DNA from: Diphasiastrum complanatum
Lineage: Eukaryota; Streptophyta; Lycopodiopsida; Lycopodiales; Lycopodiaceae
Direction of reading: 5' to 3'
DNA: 64,000 bases
NCBI GenBank assembly: GCA_029204225.1
Contig: CM055098.1
Span: 13,679,929 to 13,743,928, forward strand
The notes beneath the pieces are model-generated. The model saw nothing but the letters and a program-made list of their open reading frames with translations, was not told where the DNA came from and did no database searches. Numbering within the stretch: position 1 is the first letter of the stretch; every line of letters starts with the position of its first letter. A program made the translations under genes and the position numbers. Positions 1-13,144 of this stretch are shown here, piece by piece.

Positions 1-3000
1 CTCATGAAAGCTACGTAGAGTCCAATCCAAATGTATGGACCATGTGTACTATCTAGGTGGTAACAAACAACCGAATCATAGTTTTGGAAAGCTATGTGAA
101 AGCTTTAGAACTCTCAATGACATGGTCCATTGTGCCAATCACCGCATCTAACTTGCCTAAAAGAGGTTGCAACTTTTCTTGAGCTTGGAATATGATGATC
201 ATTGATGGGCTGAAGGAGGCTATGGAGATGTTCTATAAGAAAGACACTATTGGAAGTGGATGCAAAAACACTGGAAAAGATGAAATGGCAAAAACCCTAA
301 AAGAAAAGGAACTTTGATCTCTTACAATGAGTCACTTCTAGTGCACTTTATAACACAACAATCTGAGACCTAGAAATGTATTAAGGTTTTTTGGACAAAA
401 GATCCAAAACCGACGAAAAAGATGAAGTGGTAGAATCTAGTGTATCTTGACTTCCATAAATCATATATGGAAGCTGTAAATTGCATGTGAAGCGCCCTAT
501 TTTAGGATGAACAATGATACACAAACCTTCAAAAAGTGACAGAAAAAGCTGCAAAAAGGTGAAGTCACAGCAAGCAGTGAAAATTAATCATGAAGTGAGC
601 TTTCACTGAAGAGGTTTAGGAGCTATGAAAGGAAGTAGAAGCACCCTATCGTAGGAAGGTTAAAGATCCAAAGAATTTGAGAAAATGATGCAAAAAAGTA
701 TATGGAAAGTCCCAAAAACTATTCAAAAGTGAACTTGTCCTTATCAAATTCAAGGGCTAAAAGTTGCAGTAGCAGCACTTTTTTTGTAGGAAGAACAATG
801 ATTAAAAAATTCTTCAAAAAGGATGTAAAAAATGGGTGCAGAGTAGGTTGCACTAAGAGTGGGACAAAAGTTGAAAGTTTGAAACTATCAAAATTAAGAT
901 TTGTAAAGTGCATCGAGAGCGCCTTGTTGTAGGCAGTTGAATGGTTTGAAAGTCTCCAAAACAGTGTTTAAAGTACACAAGTGATAAAATTAATGTATAC
1001 TAGCAAAATGGGGATCTTTGATAACCCACTTCCTACTACTTGGAGTCATATAAATTCAACACATTCTTGGTTGCCGAGTTGAGAAAGTTGTAAAGACATA
1101 GACGAAACGAAAATTTGACAACTATAGAAAACCCAAAAAGTATCAATTCTCATTCTCTAAAAAAAGATAGATATAAATAGGAGCTAGCACTCAATTCCTC
1201 TTGCTTAAAAAATGCTTTGATACCTAGGTATAGGCTTAATATACTTATAGCTATCAGAGGGGCTACGAGTTAGTGTTAGGTAGGCCAAAACGCCCACCCA
1301 ATAGGGACTCAATATGACCAAGTGACTAGAAATAGTGACTAAATACAAGTCATGCCAATCGCATCAAGAGCATAAAGTATAATTCGTCAGGGGCCAAATA
1401 ACTATGCCCCTACTAGGAGTGGCTTCCAATCAATATCTTCTTAGATAAACATTGTCTTCTCTTAGTTTTGATAGTTGATGAGATGGATTGATAGCTTCTT
1501 TGACGGAGAACTTCGTGGCATTGTTTTTTTTGTAGGAGGGCTGCATGCCAGCCTATTTTTGATTGTCTCAATGTGATACGTTATATCTTGGCTTATTATA
1601 GAGGTTGCTATTGGCCAGATGAGGATCCTTCTATTTAGTAACCAGATTGATATTCAGCTGACTGACTATTTACTATGCTATTTCAATGTTGTATGCATGA
1701 TCTTGTGTGTTGCATGACAAGGAGGAAGTTTTATGTGTTGTGGGAATCAACTTTTGAGCTTTGTGGAAGTTGTTTCCAAGTCTAAAGAACATTTTTTGAA
1801 GCTCAATATCCGTAAGAGGATAGGCATGTGCCTGAGGTTCACTTTGTAAGAATTTGTTCAATTTTAGACATTAATTGAGGCAGTGGGAAGCGATTGTAAG
1901 AAACCAACTCCAGGAGGTCATCTACTAGAGCTTGTTGGAGGCTTAGGAGGTTAGATTGTAGTTTGATCCAAGCTTGCGTGCCCAGAATCAAATATCCCCA
2001 TTTTGAGATTTTTTTGAGGATTGCTACCGATTGGTTGTTGGGCAGGAAGCAGTAGACGTGGATTTGAAGACCTAGTAAATGGGCACTACAATTGACTTGG
2101 TCAAAATCTCATTTCTGTCGACTTTGCCCAACAAGCTCAAGCAGATTTCTGGTTTTAATTACATCAACATGGTTCCCTTTCCTAGAACAATGTATTAAAA
2201 TTCCACTCTCAGATCGAAGTTCATTGTTTGGGGTTTTATTGAATCCTCATCCTTTTGATCTATCAAAATAGGATTTTTTGGTATTGGTGACATAATTGGG
2301 CTACCGATATTAGGGAGTTGATGAATCAACTTCTAGGTTTCAATTTGGATATTTTTAAGTGTAGGAGCTCAAAATCAAAGCAGTCAGGAATTCTCCAATT
2401 TTTTTCCAATTTGCAGCCTTAGTATCATCATTGTGCGATGACCTTTGCTTTGGGATCTAATTTGTTAGAGTATATTCATTTATATTGACAGTTTTATAGC
2501 TTCGTGTATGTGTTTATGGACCATATTCAGTTATGCATCAACAGTGTAGGACTTCTTCAACATACGTATTTTTGCAGCATCCTTCAGTTTTTCAATATCA
2601 TCAAACGGTGATCTAAGTAGGGGATAATATGGACATATAAAAAGCCTTTATTGGCATTGTATGGTGATTGGGGATTTGTTTATTCATTAATCGGTACATT
2701 GGGTATATGTTTAGGTCATGTGATCACTTGGATCCATTTTAGGGCATTTGGTCATTAGTCTAGTTGTATGCAGAGCCATGACGTTCTGGTAGGGCATGCA
2801 ACCCTAAGTGGCCTCCAATTCATATCAATAGGCTTTTGGTAGTGCTCCTTTGTACGAGGGCTTACAAACTAGTCTATTGCTGACTCTTAATATCATACAA
2901 TCAATAGTTTACAATTTTATTTTTAATGGTTTATGCGTGATGTGTTCTTAATTATCCTTTTTACCTATTCATGTCATAAGATGCAACCTTATTCTTGCAG

Positions 3001-3258
3001 CTCATACTTTGTTTGCAATGAAAATGTTTGTGCCTCTTTGTTGTTTGTAGCTCATTGCCAATTGTTCCTTCTTGGAAAAATTGGTTAAATTCTTTTCTTA
3101 CCTTGTCAATTGTTGAAGTATCTAGTTTCTAGTTAATCTATAGTCATCAAGAGCATTTTTCTTAAACGGTGGTGTTAATTTTTTCAGTCTTTGGAATCTT
3201 TCTATAAAAATCCTTAACTTGTGAGAAAGTCACCTCATAGTTCTTTGTTGTTATGCAG
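1..3258. other. Unassigned AT-rich DNA upstream of first visible SCO1 exon
   Basis: No supportable gene was seen. Open frames are short and match no family I recognise. The stretch is probably part of the intron before the first visible SCO1 exon, because the splice acceptor at 3257-3258 must follow an intron. Between about 480 and 940 a loose motif of the form AGCRCCYT...GTAGG recurs three times (near 490, 636 and 918), which suggests a decayed repeat. I looked for the missing N-terminal exon (hydrophobic anchor followed by a donor leaving one base) and did not find it. Confidence 0.5.
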
Positions 3259-3483
3259 TCCCCAAACAAGCACAAAAAGTTGCATCATCAACCAATAAAG
3301 ATGGTCACAAAATCTCAAAAACGGGAATTGGTGGTCCATTTAGGTTGATAAATCAACAAGGAAAGATTGTTTCCGATAGAGATTTTGCAGGAAAATGGCC
3401 ATTAATTTACTTTGGGTACTCTCATTGCCCAGATGATTGTCCAGAGGAGCTACAAAAGATGGCTCAAGCAATTGAGAGCATTG
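3259..3483 (+). CDS. SCO1-like gene, exon with CxxxC copper-binding motif
   Basis: The acceptor TTATGCAG ends at 3258. The first two exon bases (TC) complete a codon begun upstream, and the next codons read [10 protein letters not shown], then [32 protein letters not shown] and MAQAIESI. The order GGPF / F.GKW / YFGYSHC is that of the SCO family just after the membrane anchor. The donor at 3484 (GTTGGT) leaves one base (G), which pairs with AA of the next exon to make Glu. A second GT at 3488 would break the phase and is less likely. Confidence 0.93.
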
Positions 3484-6400
3484 GTTGGTCACTTATGTCT
3501 GTCATTTATGAATAATTAAATTTATTTTGTTAAGGTTATTTTTTTGAAAAAAAGGTTCGAGGGTGTTGGATAACTTTTGTAAAGCCTGCAAGGTATTTGT
3601 ATTGGATCTTTGGCTACAAAATTAATAGAGATTGTTTCTAGTATTATCCAAGTTTTTGGCCGGGATAGGGATGAAATTTTTTTGGTCAAGTACAAAGCTT
3701 TCTGGTTTTTGCTCCTAGACTTCTTTTTGTGTCACTTTGGTTAACTTCAAAGTTTCTAAGAAGTTGGATTGAAAAGCATTTTGAGAAATTTTTTCTTGCT
3801 AGACTACATTTGTCCCTAATTTAAGGAATGCAAGCCTAGAGGAAGACTTTGGCCTTGTATTCTTCTCTTTTGTTCAACATTCTCTTTTCTCTTCAAACCA
3901 ATAGTTGGCAGCCACCTCTAGGAAGCTATTACGCTATTTTTTGTATCTATTAGCATGTACCCAGTACCTTAAAGCTTAGCATGCAACTCAAAGGTCTAGT
4001 AGCTTTGACTACAGTTTAATAACAATTTAGCTACAAAGATCACCATAGGCTGGTGACTTAGCCATCTCAAGCAATAATAAGAAAATGTACATCTGTCTAT
4101 GAAAATTGTAAATAATCGAGATAGGGAATAAAAGCTGTAACATCCCTTTCCCCCTCATGTAGCATTATCTGTGATGACAAAGCCAGGGTATTGTGCGTGC
4201 AAACTGTGTGCAATCTACCAGGTAACCTCAAAAAGATGTTTGCCATGCCAAAACCCTAAGTAAATACACAAAATCACTCAACAAATGCGTCTCTTTATTA
4301 ATCTCAAGTAATTATACATAGATCAACAAGCAAGCATGAGAGCTTTGCTGTAATTCTCCTCCCAACTATAGCTACATAGGAATAAGATACGGATTGCCTG
4401 GCAAGGCTCACACTATATCCCCTCAAGCACCCCTTACCCTGGCACATCCTAATGTTGAAACATGGTAAACTCTATGCACAACTAACACTTGCCACTTGGC
4501 AGTACCTTGTGTTAGGGACCCAACTCCTTGGTCCCAAACCCAACTTGGAATTGAATGTCGTTGGGCTTGTTGACTTGACCAGTGACTCATGGACCTGCAT
4601 GGTCGCCACGTGTCGTGATCCAGGATGTCCACCTGGCTTGGAGACTCCTATCTTGGAGGTATTCAAGGGAGGAGGTCTCATTAACCATTCATTCTATCTA
4701 CATAGGAGACGATGGATGGGGAGCGCTTGTGCACAGCCAGGATGTGAGCTTGAGGTGGGAGATGGCTGATGGTATGGGACGCTGTTAGGGTTGGAGGTCG
4801 GATCCCGCTTGTCCAGGTCTCATGCCAGGGCACGGAGGGTGGATCTGGATTAGATCCTATGGCGGGGTGGATCGTGTGAAGTTTGCCTCCTAGTAGGTAA
4901 TCGGCACCTAGTGGTTTGCGGATTGGAAGGTTGTAACATTGGTATCAGAGCCAAGTTAAGTCCTTTTTGGGCTTTATGGGGTTTTTTCATAGATTTATCA
5001 TGGGTTATGCAATAATTGCATTACCTTTGACAAACGTCCTCAAAGGGGTGAAAAGTACTAGCCGACATAGTAAATATAGTCCTCCAATTACTTGGACTAA
5101 AGAGATGAATCAGAGTTTTGAAAACCTCAAATACTGTGTGTCTACAACGCCTATTTTACACAGTGGGTTGCTTGTTGACTTGACCAGTGACTCGTGGACC
5201 TGCATGGTCGCCATGTGTAGGATGTCCACTTGGCTTGGAGACTCCTACCTTGGAGGTATACAAGGGAGGAGGTCTCATTAACCATTCATTCTATCTACAT
5301 AGGAGACAGTGGATGGTGAGCGCTTGTGCACAACCAGGATGCGAGCTTGAGGTGGGAGATGGCTGATGGTATGGGACACTGTTAGGGTTGGAGGTCAGAT
5401 CCCGCTTGTACAAGTCACATGCTAGGGCAAGGAGGGTGGATTTGGATTGGATCCTATGGCAGGGTGGATCGTGTGACGTTCGGCTCCTAGTGGGTAATCG
5501 ACACTTGGCGGTTTGCGGATTGAAAGGTTGTAACATTGGTATCAGAGCCAAGTTAAGTCCTTTTTGGGCTTTACGAGGTTTTTTCATAGATTTATCATGG
5601 GTTATGCAATAATTGCATTACTTTTGACAAATGTTCTCAAAGGGGTAAAAAGAACTAGCCGACACAGTAAATATAGTCCTCCAATTACTTGGACTGAAGA
5701 GATGAATCAAAGTTTTGAAAACCTCAAATATTGTGTGTCTACAGCGCCTATTTTACACATAGTGGATCCTAACAAGCCGTATGTGCTTGAAACGGATGCC
5801 AGTGACTATGCTATAGGTGCAGTCCTCTATCAGGATGGTAGACCGGTTGCTTTTGAAAGCAAAAAGTTGGATCCTACTCAAAGGCGACATTCCACCTATG
5901 ATAAGGAATTTTTTGCAATTATTCATGCCTTAAAAATTTAGCGACATTATTTATATGGATCCAAATTTACTTTAATAATTGACCATCAAGCATTAAGGTA
6001 TATTATTGATGCAGCTGACCGTAGGGGTTGTAAAGCCAGATGGTTGGAAATGCTCCAAGAATTTCATTATGACATTGAGTATCGGACGAGTACTTTTTAT
6101 AGTATCGCGGATGCCTTAAGCCGTATTGGAGAGGTTAATCAGTTAAGTTTTTTTGAGATCCAATCTGAATTATATCTGCCCTGAAGAGACTTGTGGAAGT
6201 TTTAAGACCGATAGGTACTTCGGTCGCATCTGGCTAGACGTCCTGGTAGGCACTTCTAGATCTAGTGGTGACCTTGGAATGCAGGATTCCAAGATTTTTC
6301 CTCATCAGGACAAGATATTAAGGGATTAATCCATACGGAATGGGTAATTTTTTAGGAATGGGAAAGTGTGTGTGCCAGAAAATGATGATATTAGGGCCCA

Positions 6401-8261
6401 AATCCTGCATGAATGTCATGACAGCCTATGTGTAGGGCACCCTGGCTTACAAAGAATGCTTGACCTAATAAAAAGGAATTTATTGGCCAAATCTAAAGGT
6501 CAAGTGGAGGCATGCGCTTGCAAATGTGGACAATGCGGCAGCTGGTTTGTTACTTCCTTTGGAAATTCCCAAAAGAAAAAGGGACAGTATTTCCATGGAT
6601 TTTGTGGTTGGGCTACCTTGGACGGGGAAGCAAAATGATGCTATTTGGGTTATAGTTACAGACTAACCAAAATGACGCAATTCATTCCAACTAGGCAGTC
6701 TGTCAAAACCTCTGAACTTGATCAGCTTTTCATGGAAAAGTTGTTCGGGTTGTTTGATTTGCCGAATGATATTGTGATCGGTATTCCAAGTGCACTGGCA
6801 AATTCTGGCAAGTGGTCTTTGAGAAATTAGAGACCAACTTAAGTCTAGGGTCTACAGATCATTCTGAATTGGATGGTCAGATTGAAAGGACGAACCAGTC
6901 TATGGAAGATTTGCTTCGTGCATAGTTTTCAGGAGATGGTCGAATTGGAAAAGGTATGTTCCAATGATTGAGGTTGCGTATAACAGTGCAAAACATTTAG
7001 TGACTTTAGTCCCCATTCACTCTGATGTATGGTTTTCAGCCTAGAGCGCCAATATTCGTGGATCTCAAAAGCCTCAAGGTTAAAGCAGCAGTGGATTTCC
7101 TGCATGATATGCAAGAAATGCTGCTTGTTGCTCGCGATAACGTAAAGACCGGTTCAAGATAGAGCCCAGTTTTACGCTAATCAAAAGCGACAACCTAGGG
7201 TCTTTGCGGAAGGGGATTGGGTGTATCTTAAAGTCCCAAAGGACACTAAGGTACTAAAGACTGGAAAATGTTCTAAGTTATCGCCTCGTTATGTTGGGCC
7301 TTTCCATATTGTAAAGAATCTCAACCGGAATGCCTATCAACTAGACCTTCCTCAAGGAATCGAGGTTCACCTAGTTTTCCACAGTAGTTGTTTAAAGGAA
7401 CGACTTGGTGGAAAGGATGAATTGATTCTACAAGATAAGCTAGTTCAGCTTGAGGACCTGTCATCTTTAGTACCTTCTGAACCACAAGCCATTGTTGATG
7501 TTCGTCAACACGGGCTCGGAAACCGAACAGGTAACTGAGTACTTGGTTTGTTGGAAAGGAAGTTTCGATGATGAGGACACTTGGGGAAAGGAACGTGATT
7601 GAGATTCCCAGATTTCCTTCCTTTGTTTCAAAGTATCGAAACCGCGCTATTGAACTTTCGTCTATTCTTTCCATTTATGTCAATGGTGCAACTACATGTG
7701 AATAATTCTTCACACCTTTATGATAAAACACAGCTAATGCAAGAACGCCTCTCAAAGTTGTCAAGTTTGTAGGTACATGCCAAGCAAGGAGAACAAGTAC
7801 TTTTTTAGGATTTGTTCTTATCCCATCTGTTGACACTATCAAACCTAAATATAATATTTCTTTTTGAAATATTTCACTCTTTCTATTATTAGCAAATAAT
7901 ATGTTTTCCCTCAAAGTTTACAACACATTTGTAAGGTGACTCACATTTGCAACATCACCACAACTGTGAACAAGTATGTCATCAACAAATTGCCCATAGA
8001 CGTGCAAATTTTGACATCTTATAAAAAGATCCCACTATATGTATCAACGATCTTGTTTCATGGGAGATCTATCGGCTCTTAGTAGACATTGCAGAAGTAA
8101 GGTTTTTATAGCTATTTGGATAGTTTGAGGACTTTGAACTCCAAAAAGTGTACTACAAGATGTTGCTAACTGGTCCATCTTTGTTCTAGTTCTTTGGCTC
8201 CTTGTAAAGTGCTTTTGTTGTGTGTGTGTGTGTGGTTGTGACAGAGAGTACAAGTGCTTTT

Positions 8262-8316
<55 letters not shown>

Positions 8317-11300
8317 TGAATTTCTTTGTGTGCTCTAAAATAGAATGTCTTTCATCATGTAGAAGCACAGGTTGGTGACAAGGTTGTACCTATTTTTGTG
8401 TCAATCGATCCTGAGCGTGACGATGTTGCACAATTGCGTGCCTATTTGAAAGGTGTGCTCACTCTTCTTGCACTTTGCCTTGCTTTTTGATCCATGACCT
8501 CTTTATGATTCGTTTGTGACATAACTAGATATGTTTGGGTGGTTTGTAGATAATAATGCATGAAGACATTTTGTATTCCAAGTATTGGACTGTATTGGTT
8601 GTATTTGGATATTTTTCAAATAGAGACATACTATTTTAATTTTCACAAGTGGTGGATGCAGCTTAGTGATGGATGCAGCTTATGATGACTTCAATCAACA
8701 ACTCCCATTTATGAGCAAGTCATCACAATAGAGAAGAAACAGAGAGAGGATCAGTAAAAAAAAGGCATGAAGAACAATCATATTCAATGGAACGACAATA
8801 ATTTCGACAAGTGTATATAGTTAGTTTGAAAATGTTGATCTAATGGATGCTAAAGAGAGCAGTCGCTGCACTGAGGGCTAAACATCTCATAACTTACTAT
8901 TGAGACTAAGGCCCGAAGGTCTAATGATAATATTTGGCCCAAACTAGGCGTAGGATTTGTGTCCTATCACCCAAGGCCCAAGAATGGCCAAGTGGTCGAT
9001 AAGTGACTCTAGTAAATGTCAAATAACAATTGATGCGCTATATTTGTCCAAATGGTAGATGAAAAGAAGTGCAGGGCGTTAGGCATATAGATGTCATGTC
9101 AGTAATATATGGGCTAAAAACCTCTATTCTTTGAAAAGATAGTGACCCCCAAATTCGTGTATAGAACATGTTGATGCCAAAAAATATGAGATTCTAATGC
9201 CGCGTGACATAAGGAATATACATCAAAATATCGCATCGAATAAGAAGCTACAAAAGTTTATCGATGCCATGTCTAGGTTAGTACCAAGCATAACAAAGGA
9301 GGCGTGTCCACACCCACAAACTCTCAAATTAATTAACTTTTTCAATTCATAGCACTTACCAAATGTTATGACATGCCTACTCCTCCCTCAATGCCTAAGA
9401 GTAGGGTATGTCACATGCACAAACATACGTCCACATTGGCTTTCATACAACTATACAAAGGCCAACCTATTGCATTCCTATTACTTTTCTCAAAATAAAG
9501 GGCAGACTTGGTCACGGTGAAGACCGACATTAAAGAGTAAAGCCAACCAAATGAATTCAGTACTTTCTCATAGAAGACTAAGGAAAAATCACATTTTGTG
9601 TATTGAATAAGAAGCTACAAAGTCTTGTATGTCAAAGAGGAAGTTAGAAAGTGGAAATACAACACCACCAAATGCAAACATCGTAGATTAAGTTGCATAA
9701 TGTATATCCCAAAGACTTAGTTGGGAATGTATTGATGATTGAACGCTTGCTAACTATGGATCACACTACTATGCAAAGGAACCGATAATGTCAAATGAAG
9801 GCATCTATATGAACCATATGACAACAATATAGCATAAGAACTTTTTTGGATAGGACTAGATATCGTACAAGTTGGACAGACCAAGAGTGCCAAATGATGG
9901 CATCTGTCTTGTATGACTAAAACATGGAATTAAACTTTACTGATGTGAAGGACAAACTACCATTCTAGTCATGTAGACCAAGAGTGCCACACAATATAGT
10001 AGTATGGACCATGAATGCCAAATAATTACCTAGGAAGCATATCTATGGAGCTTATGAATGCCAAATAGTAGTAATAGTTGGCTCAACATGTACCCATATC
10101 AACGAAGATAGTCATGCAAATGGCTTGATAGATAGAAAGAGGAGCTATGGTATCAAGTATGAAGTGGACTGTGCTTGATTTGCAAAAGGAACTACATAAT
10201 TGAGATTAGGAGTGGGGGGACAAATTAAGGTTCTATGGATAAAGACACAAATTCATATAGTTAGTTGGCTTTTGATAACCTTTGACAATCTTATCTGGCA
10301 CCTGGCCTTGATTAGTAGGGTCTTCTAGTTAGCTATAAATAGGCCCAAGGCCTCCTCATTTGTTGACAGATTGATTGATTGACGTACTTCTTACATTAGT
10401 CTAGCACATAGTTGCTGTTTGTGTGCTGGAACGCATCCCGGGATTTTGTCTCAGAATGTGACTTTGGAATGCAATTTTTTTTTGATATGGGGTGTCAAAA
10501 AACAACTCTTGGGATGGGGGGGTCGATAGTAATTTTTTGTAAATTTTTTTATTTACTACATGAGCCTACAGATCCCTAATAATATGTAGCTATTGCATCA
10601 CTGAGTCCTGACGAATTGATTCACTGATTCACTGTTCATCACGCCCTTTTGGCAAGATGCCAGAGCTATGGATATCTAGACCTGGAACGCCCACGCCCTA
10701 TGCATCATATCTATTGCTGATGCACTGATTAGGATCATTTGGATCAGCTTGGCTTTGAGAATAGGATATGCAGATCAGATATTAACATCAGTCAAGCAAT
10801 GTGATTCCATACATGCACACATTGATATGCATACGCTCAGACTTGATTTTGCTTCGTTAAAGTCTAGGACTCCTACAATACTTTTGAGCTAATTGATGTA
10901 CCATAGAAGGAATCAAACTGAAATCTGAGGGCATTCATAGCATTTGAAAATTTGTTATAATCTTACTACCTCCAATCAGACATTTTTTCCATGTCTGCAG
11001 ATCACATTTTTTGGAATCAAACTTGTAAAACATATTGGGGGTCGCATAGTCCGGGATGGCCGAACAATCGAAGATGGCCGAACAATCGAAGGTGGCCGAA
11101 TTGTCGAAGAGTGGCTGAATAGTCGGTGCCAGCCGAGTCGACATAACACTATCATCGATTCCTTTGTATTTCTGTAAACTGTTAGAAAACCAGTGTATTT
11201 CTGTAGAGTGTGCGACTGTACAGGCATTTACATACAGCTAATGAATGGATCTAGATTAGTAATGAGATAAGGGATGGAGAGGATAGAAATCAAACACTCC

Positions 11301-12984
11301 CCCTTAATCTGGATCCTTGAATGCCTTGATTTGGAGATTCAAGATACCACAAAAATTCTTGCGTGCTTCTTGATTTAATCCTTTTGTAAATATATCAGCT
11401 GCCATGTACTGGTTTCTGCAAAATTTCAAGCTTACTTCCTTGTTAAGTATTTTGTTCCTGATGTAGTGGTACATAATCTTGATGTGCTTGCTCCGAGAGA
11501 GAAATCTAGGATTGATCGATAATGCAATAGCACTCTGATTTGTCACTGAATAATTGTTGGAGCAGATTGTCTGAGACCAATATCAGACAATAAATTTCTC
11601 AACCAAATTGCCTCTTTAGTAGCTTGAGAGACTGCAATGTATTCTGATTCTGTTGATGACATTGCAATGGAGATTCGTTTTTGACTGTCCCATGATATTG
11701 GACCATTATTGAACAAGAAGACATGTCCAGAAGTCGATCTTCGTCGATATCACCTACCCAATTTGCATTTGTATACCCATGTGTATGGATATCGGATGAA
11801 TCGACATCACCATAGCAGATACAAAGGTCAATGGTAGCTCGTACATATTTGTACTCTGAAAAAGAGCTTTCCAGTGGATCATACCAGGGTTGGCCATGTG
11901 CTGGCTCAAGGAGCTGATGGCATATGCAAGATCGGGCCTGGTAGAGATCATTGCATACATCAGGGATCCGATAATTGATTGATATGGATATCTCTTCATT
12001 TCGGCCTTCTCCTCATTTGTCTGAGGGCATTGCTCCTTAGATAATTTTAGACCTGGGTCCATGGGATTATGTACAAACTTGCAATTCAATTGAATCCCGA
12101 GACAGTAATGTGCTTCTCCCAGATCTGTCATCTCGAATTCTTGGGATAGCATCCTCTTAGTTTCCTTTGTTAGTTCGAACGTATCATCCACGTAGAGTGT
12201 GATGATGACAAAGAATCGATTAACAACTTTGAAATATACATTACAGTCTGCAGAGCTCGGTTCGAATCCACGATCGATCAAGAATGTGTTGATTCGATGG
12301 AACCGTGCTCTGGATGATTCTTTCAGACTGTACAAAGCTTTATGGAGTTTGCATACCTGATCTTCTCGACCATTGAGGATATAGCTTTCTGGCTGGATCA
12401 TGTAAATGTCCTCCTTGATAACTCCATCGCATCGAGGAATGCCGTTTGTACATCCATCTGGTGTACCTCAAGATCTGCTGCAGCAACATATGAATGGAAG
12501 TATGCTTGAATGGAAGTAGCAGTTGAATGGAAGTATGCTTGACAACCGGGCTAAAAGCTTCGAAGTAGTTGATATTGGGAATTTGTGAAATCCCCTTGTC
12601 ACGAGTCGAGCTTTCCTTTTGTCGATACTGCCGTCTGCTTTATATTTGATCTTAAAGATCCATTTGCAATCGATTACCTTTCTATTTGCTGGCAGCTTGG
12701 TGATAATCCATGTGTTGTTCCTCAGCAGTGAGTTGTACTCCTTGTCCATTGCTTCTTTCCAGAGATCTGATTTCCTACTCTCTATGATACTTTGTTCATA
12801 ACTTGGTATTAGAGCTCTTTCTTGGGCTAAGTGGGAAGATCACGTGCAAATTTTTTGGAACATATCCTAATTTGCAACCATCTCCCTCTGATTGCCCATT
12901 ATTGCAGTCCTGATCCTTTGTCGTGCTGCTACCGTGATTTATCATTGATCACTCTTATTTGGACTACCCAGATCTTGTCCTTGC

Positions 12985-13023
<39 letters not shown>

Positions 13024-13067
13024 GCGATGGTGATGGCTGCTGCCCTGTCCTAGCCCACCGTACCCTG

Positions 13068-13144
<77 letters not shown>

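Larger units (their letters stand above)
4136..7680 (+). mobile_element. Rearranged Ty3/gypsy chromovirus relic
   Basis: Order seen: LTR (4136-4938), tRNA-Met-type primer site, an RT-end fragment, a second partial LTR plus primer site (5164-5549), RT end and RNase H (5571-6180), integrase (6366-7140) and integrase C-terminus with chromodomain (7221-7640). Gag, protease and most of RT are absent: primer site and RT end are only a few bases apart, so a large internal deletion occurred before the roughly 600-base unit was duplicated. No 3' LTR was seen after 7680. The pol frames contain several stops and frameshifts. It lies in SCO1-like intron 1, same strand as the gene. Confidence 0.85.
3484..8362 (+). 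other. SCO1-like intron 1 (4.9 kb), filled with gypsy debris
   Basis: The intron is bounded by GTTGGT and ATCATGTAG. It starts with about 650 bases of unassigned sequence (3484-4135), then holds a rearranged Ty3/gypsy element and an inverted RT fragment. Near its 3' end, (GT)n and (GA)n microsatellites lie 50-145 bases before the acceptor. A long purine run on the sense strand is unusual next to a plant 3' splice site, but a T-rich stretch (about 8312-8330) still separates it from the acceptor. Confidence 0.85.
10930..12815 (-). mobile_element. Copia relic, 3' part (RT, RNase H, 3' LTR), minus strand
   Basis: Reading leftwards: RT start ([34 protein letters not shown]) at 12815-12600; after a gap the RT body 12401-11754 ([22 protein letters not shown] with the YVDD box, [15 protein letters not shown]); RNase H end 11546-11304 ([24 protein letters not shown]); polypurine tract AAGGGGGAG; LTR from 11296 leftwards. 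Gag, protease and integrase are absent. The LINE starts where the copia coding stops. Frameshifts make it inactive. Confidence 0.85.

Noticed and set aside
1673-1861. 62-codon minus-strand frame
   Set aside because: No family match, no splice or promoter context; within chance length.
4423-4788. Short frames in both strands around 4.5 kb
   Set aside because: They lie inside the gypsy LTR and show no conserved motif.
12800-12815. Plus-strand TTGGTATTAGAGC as a primer-binding site
   Set aside because: The same bases on the minus strand read IPSYEQSI, the start of copia RT, continuous with the following RT text. It has one mismatch to a primer site and no LTR edge.
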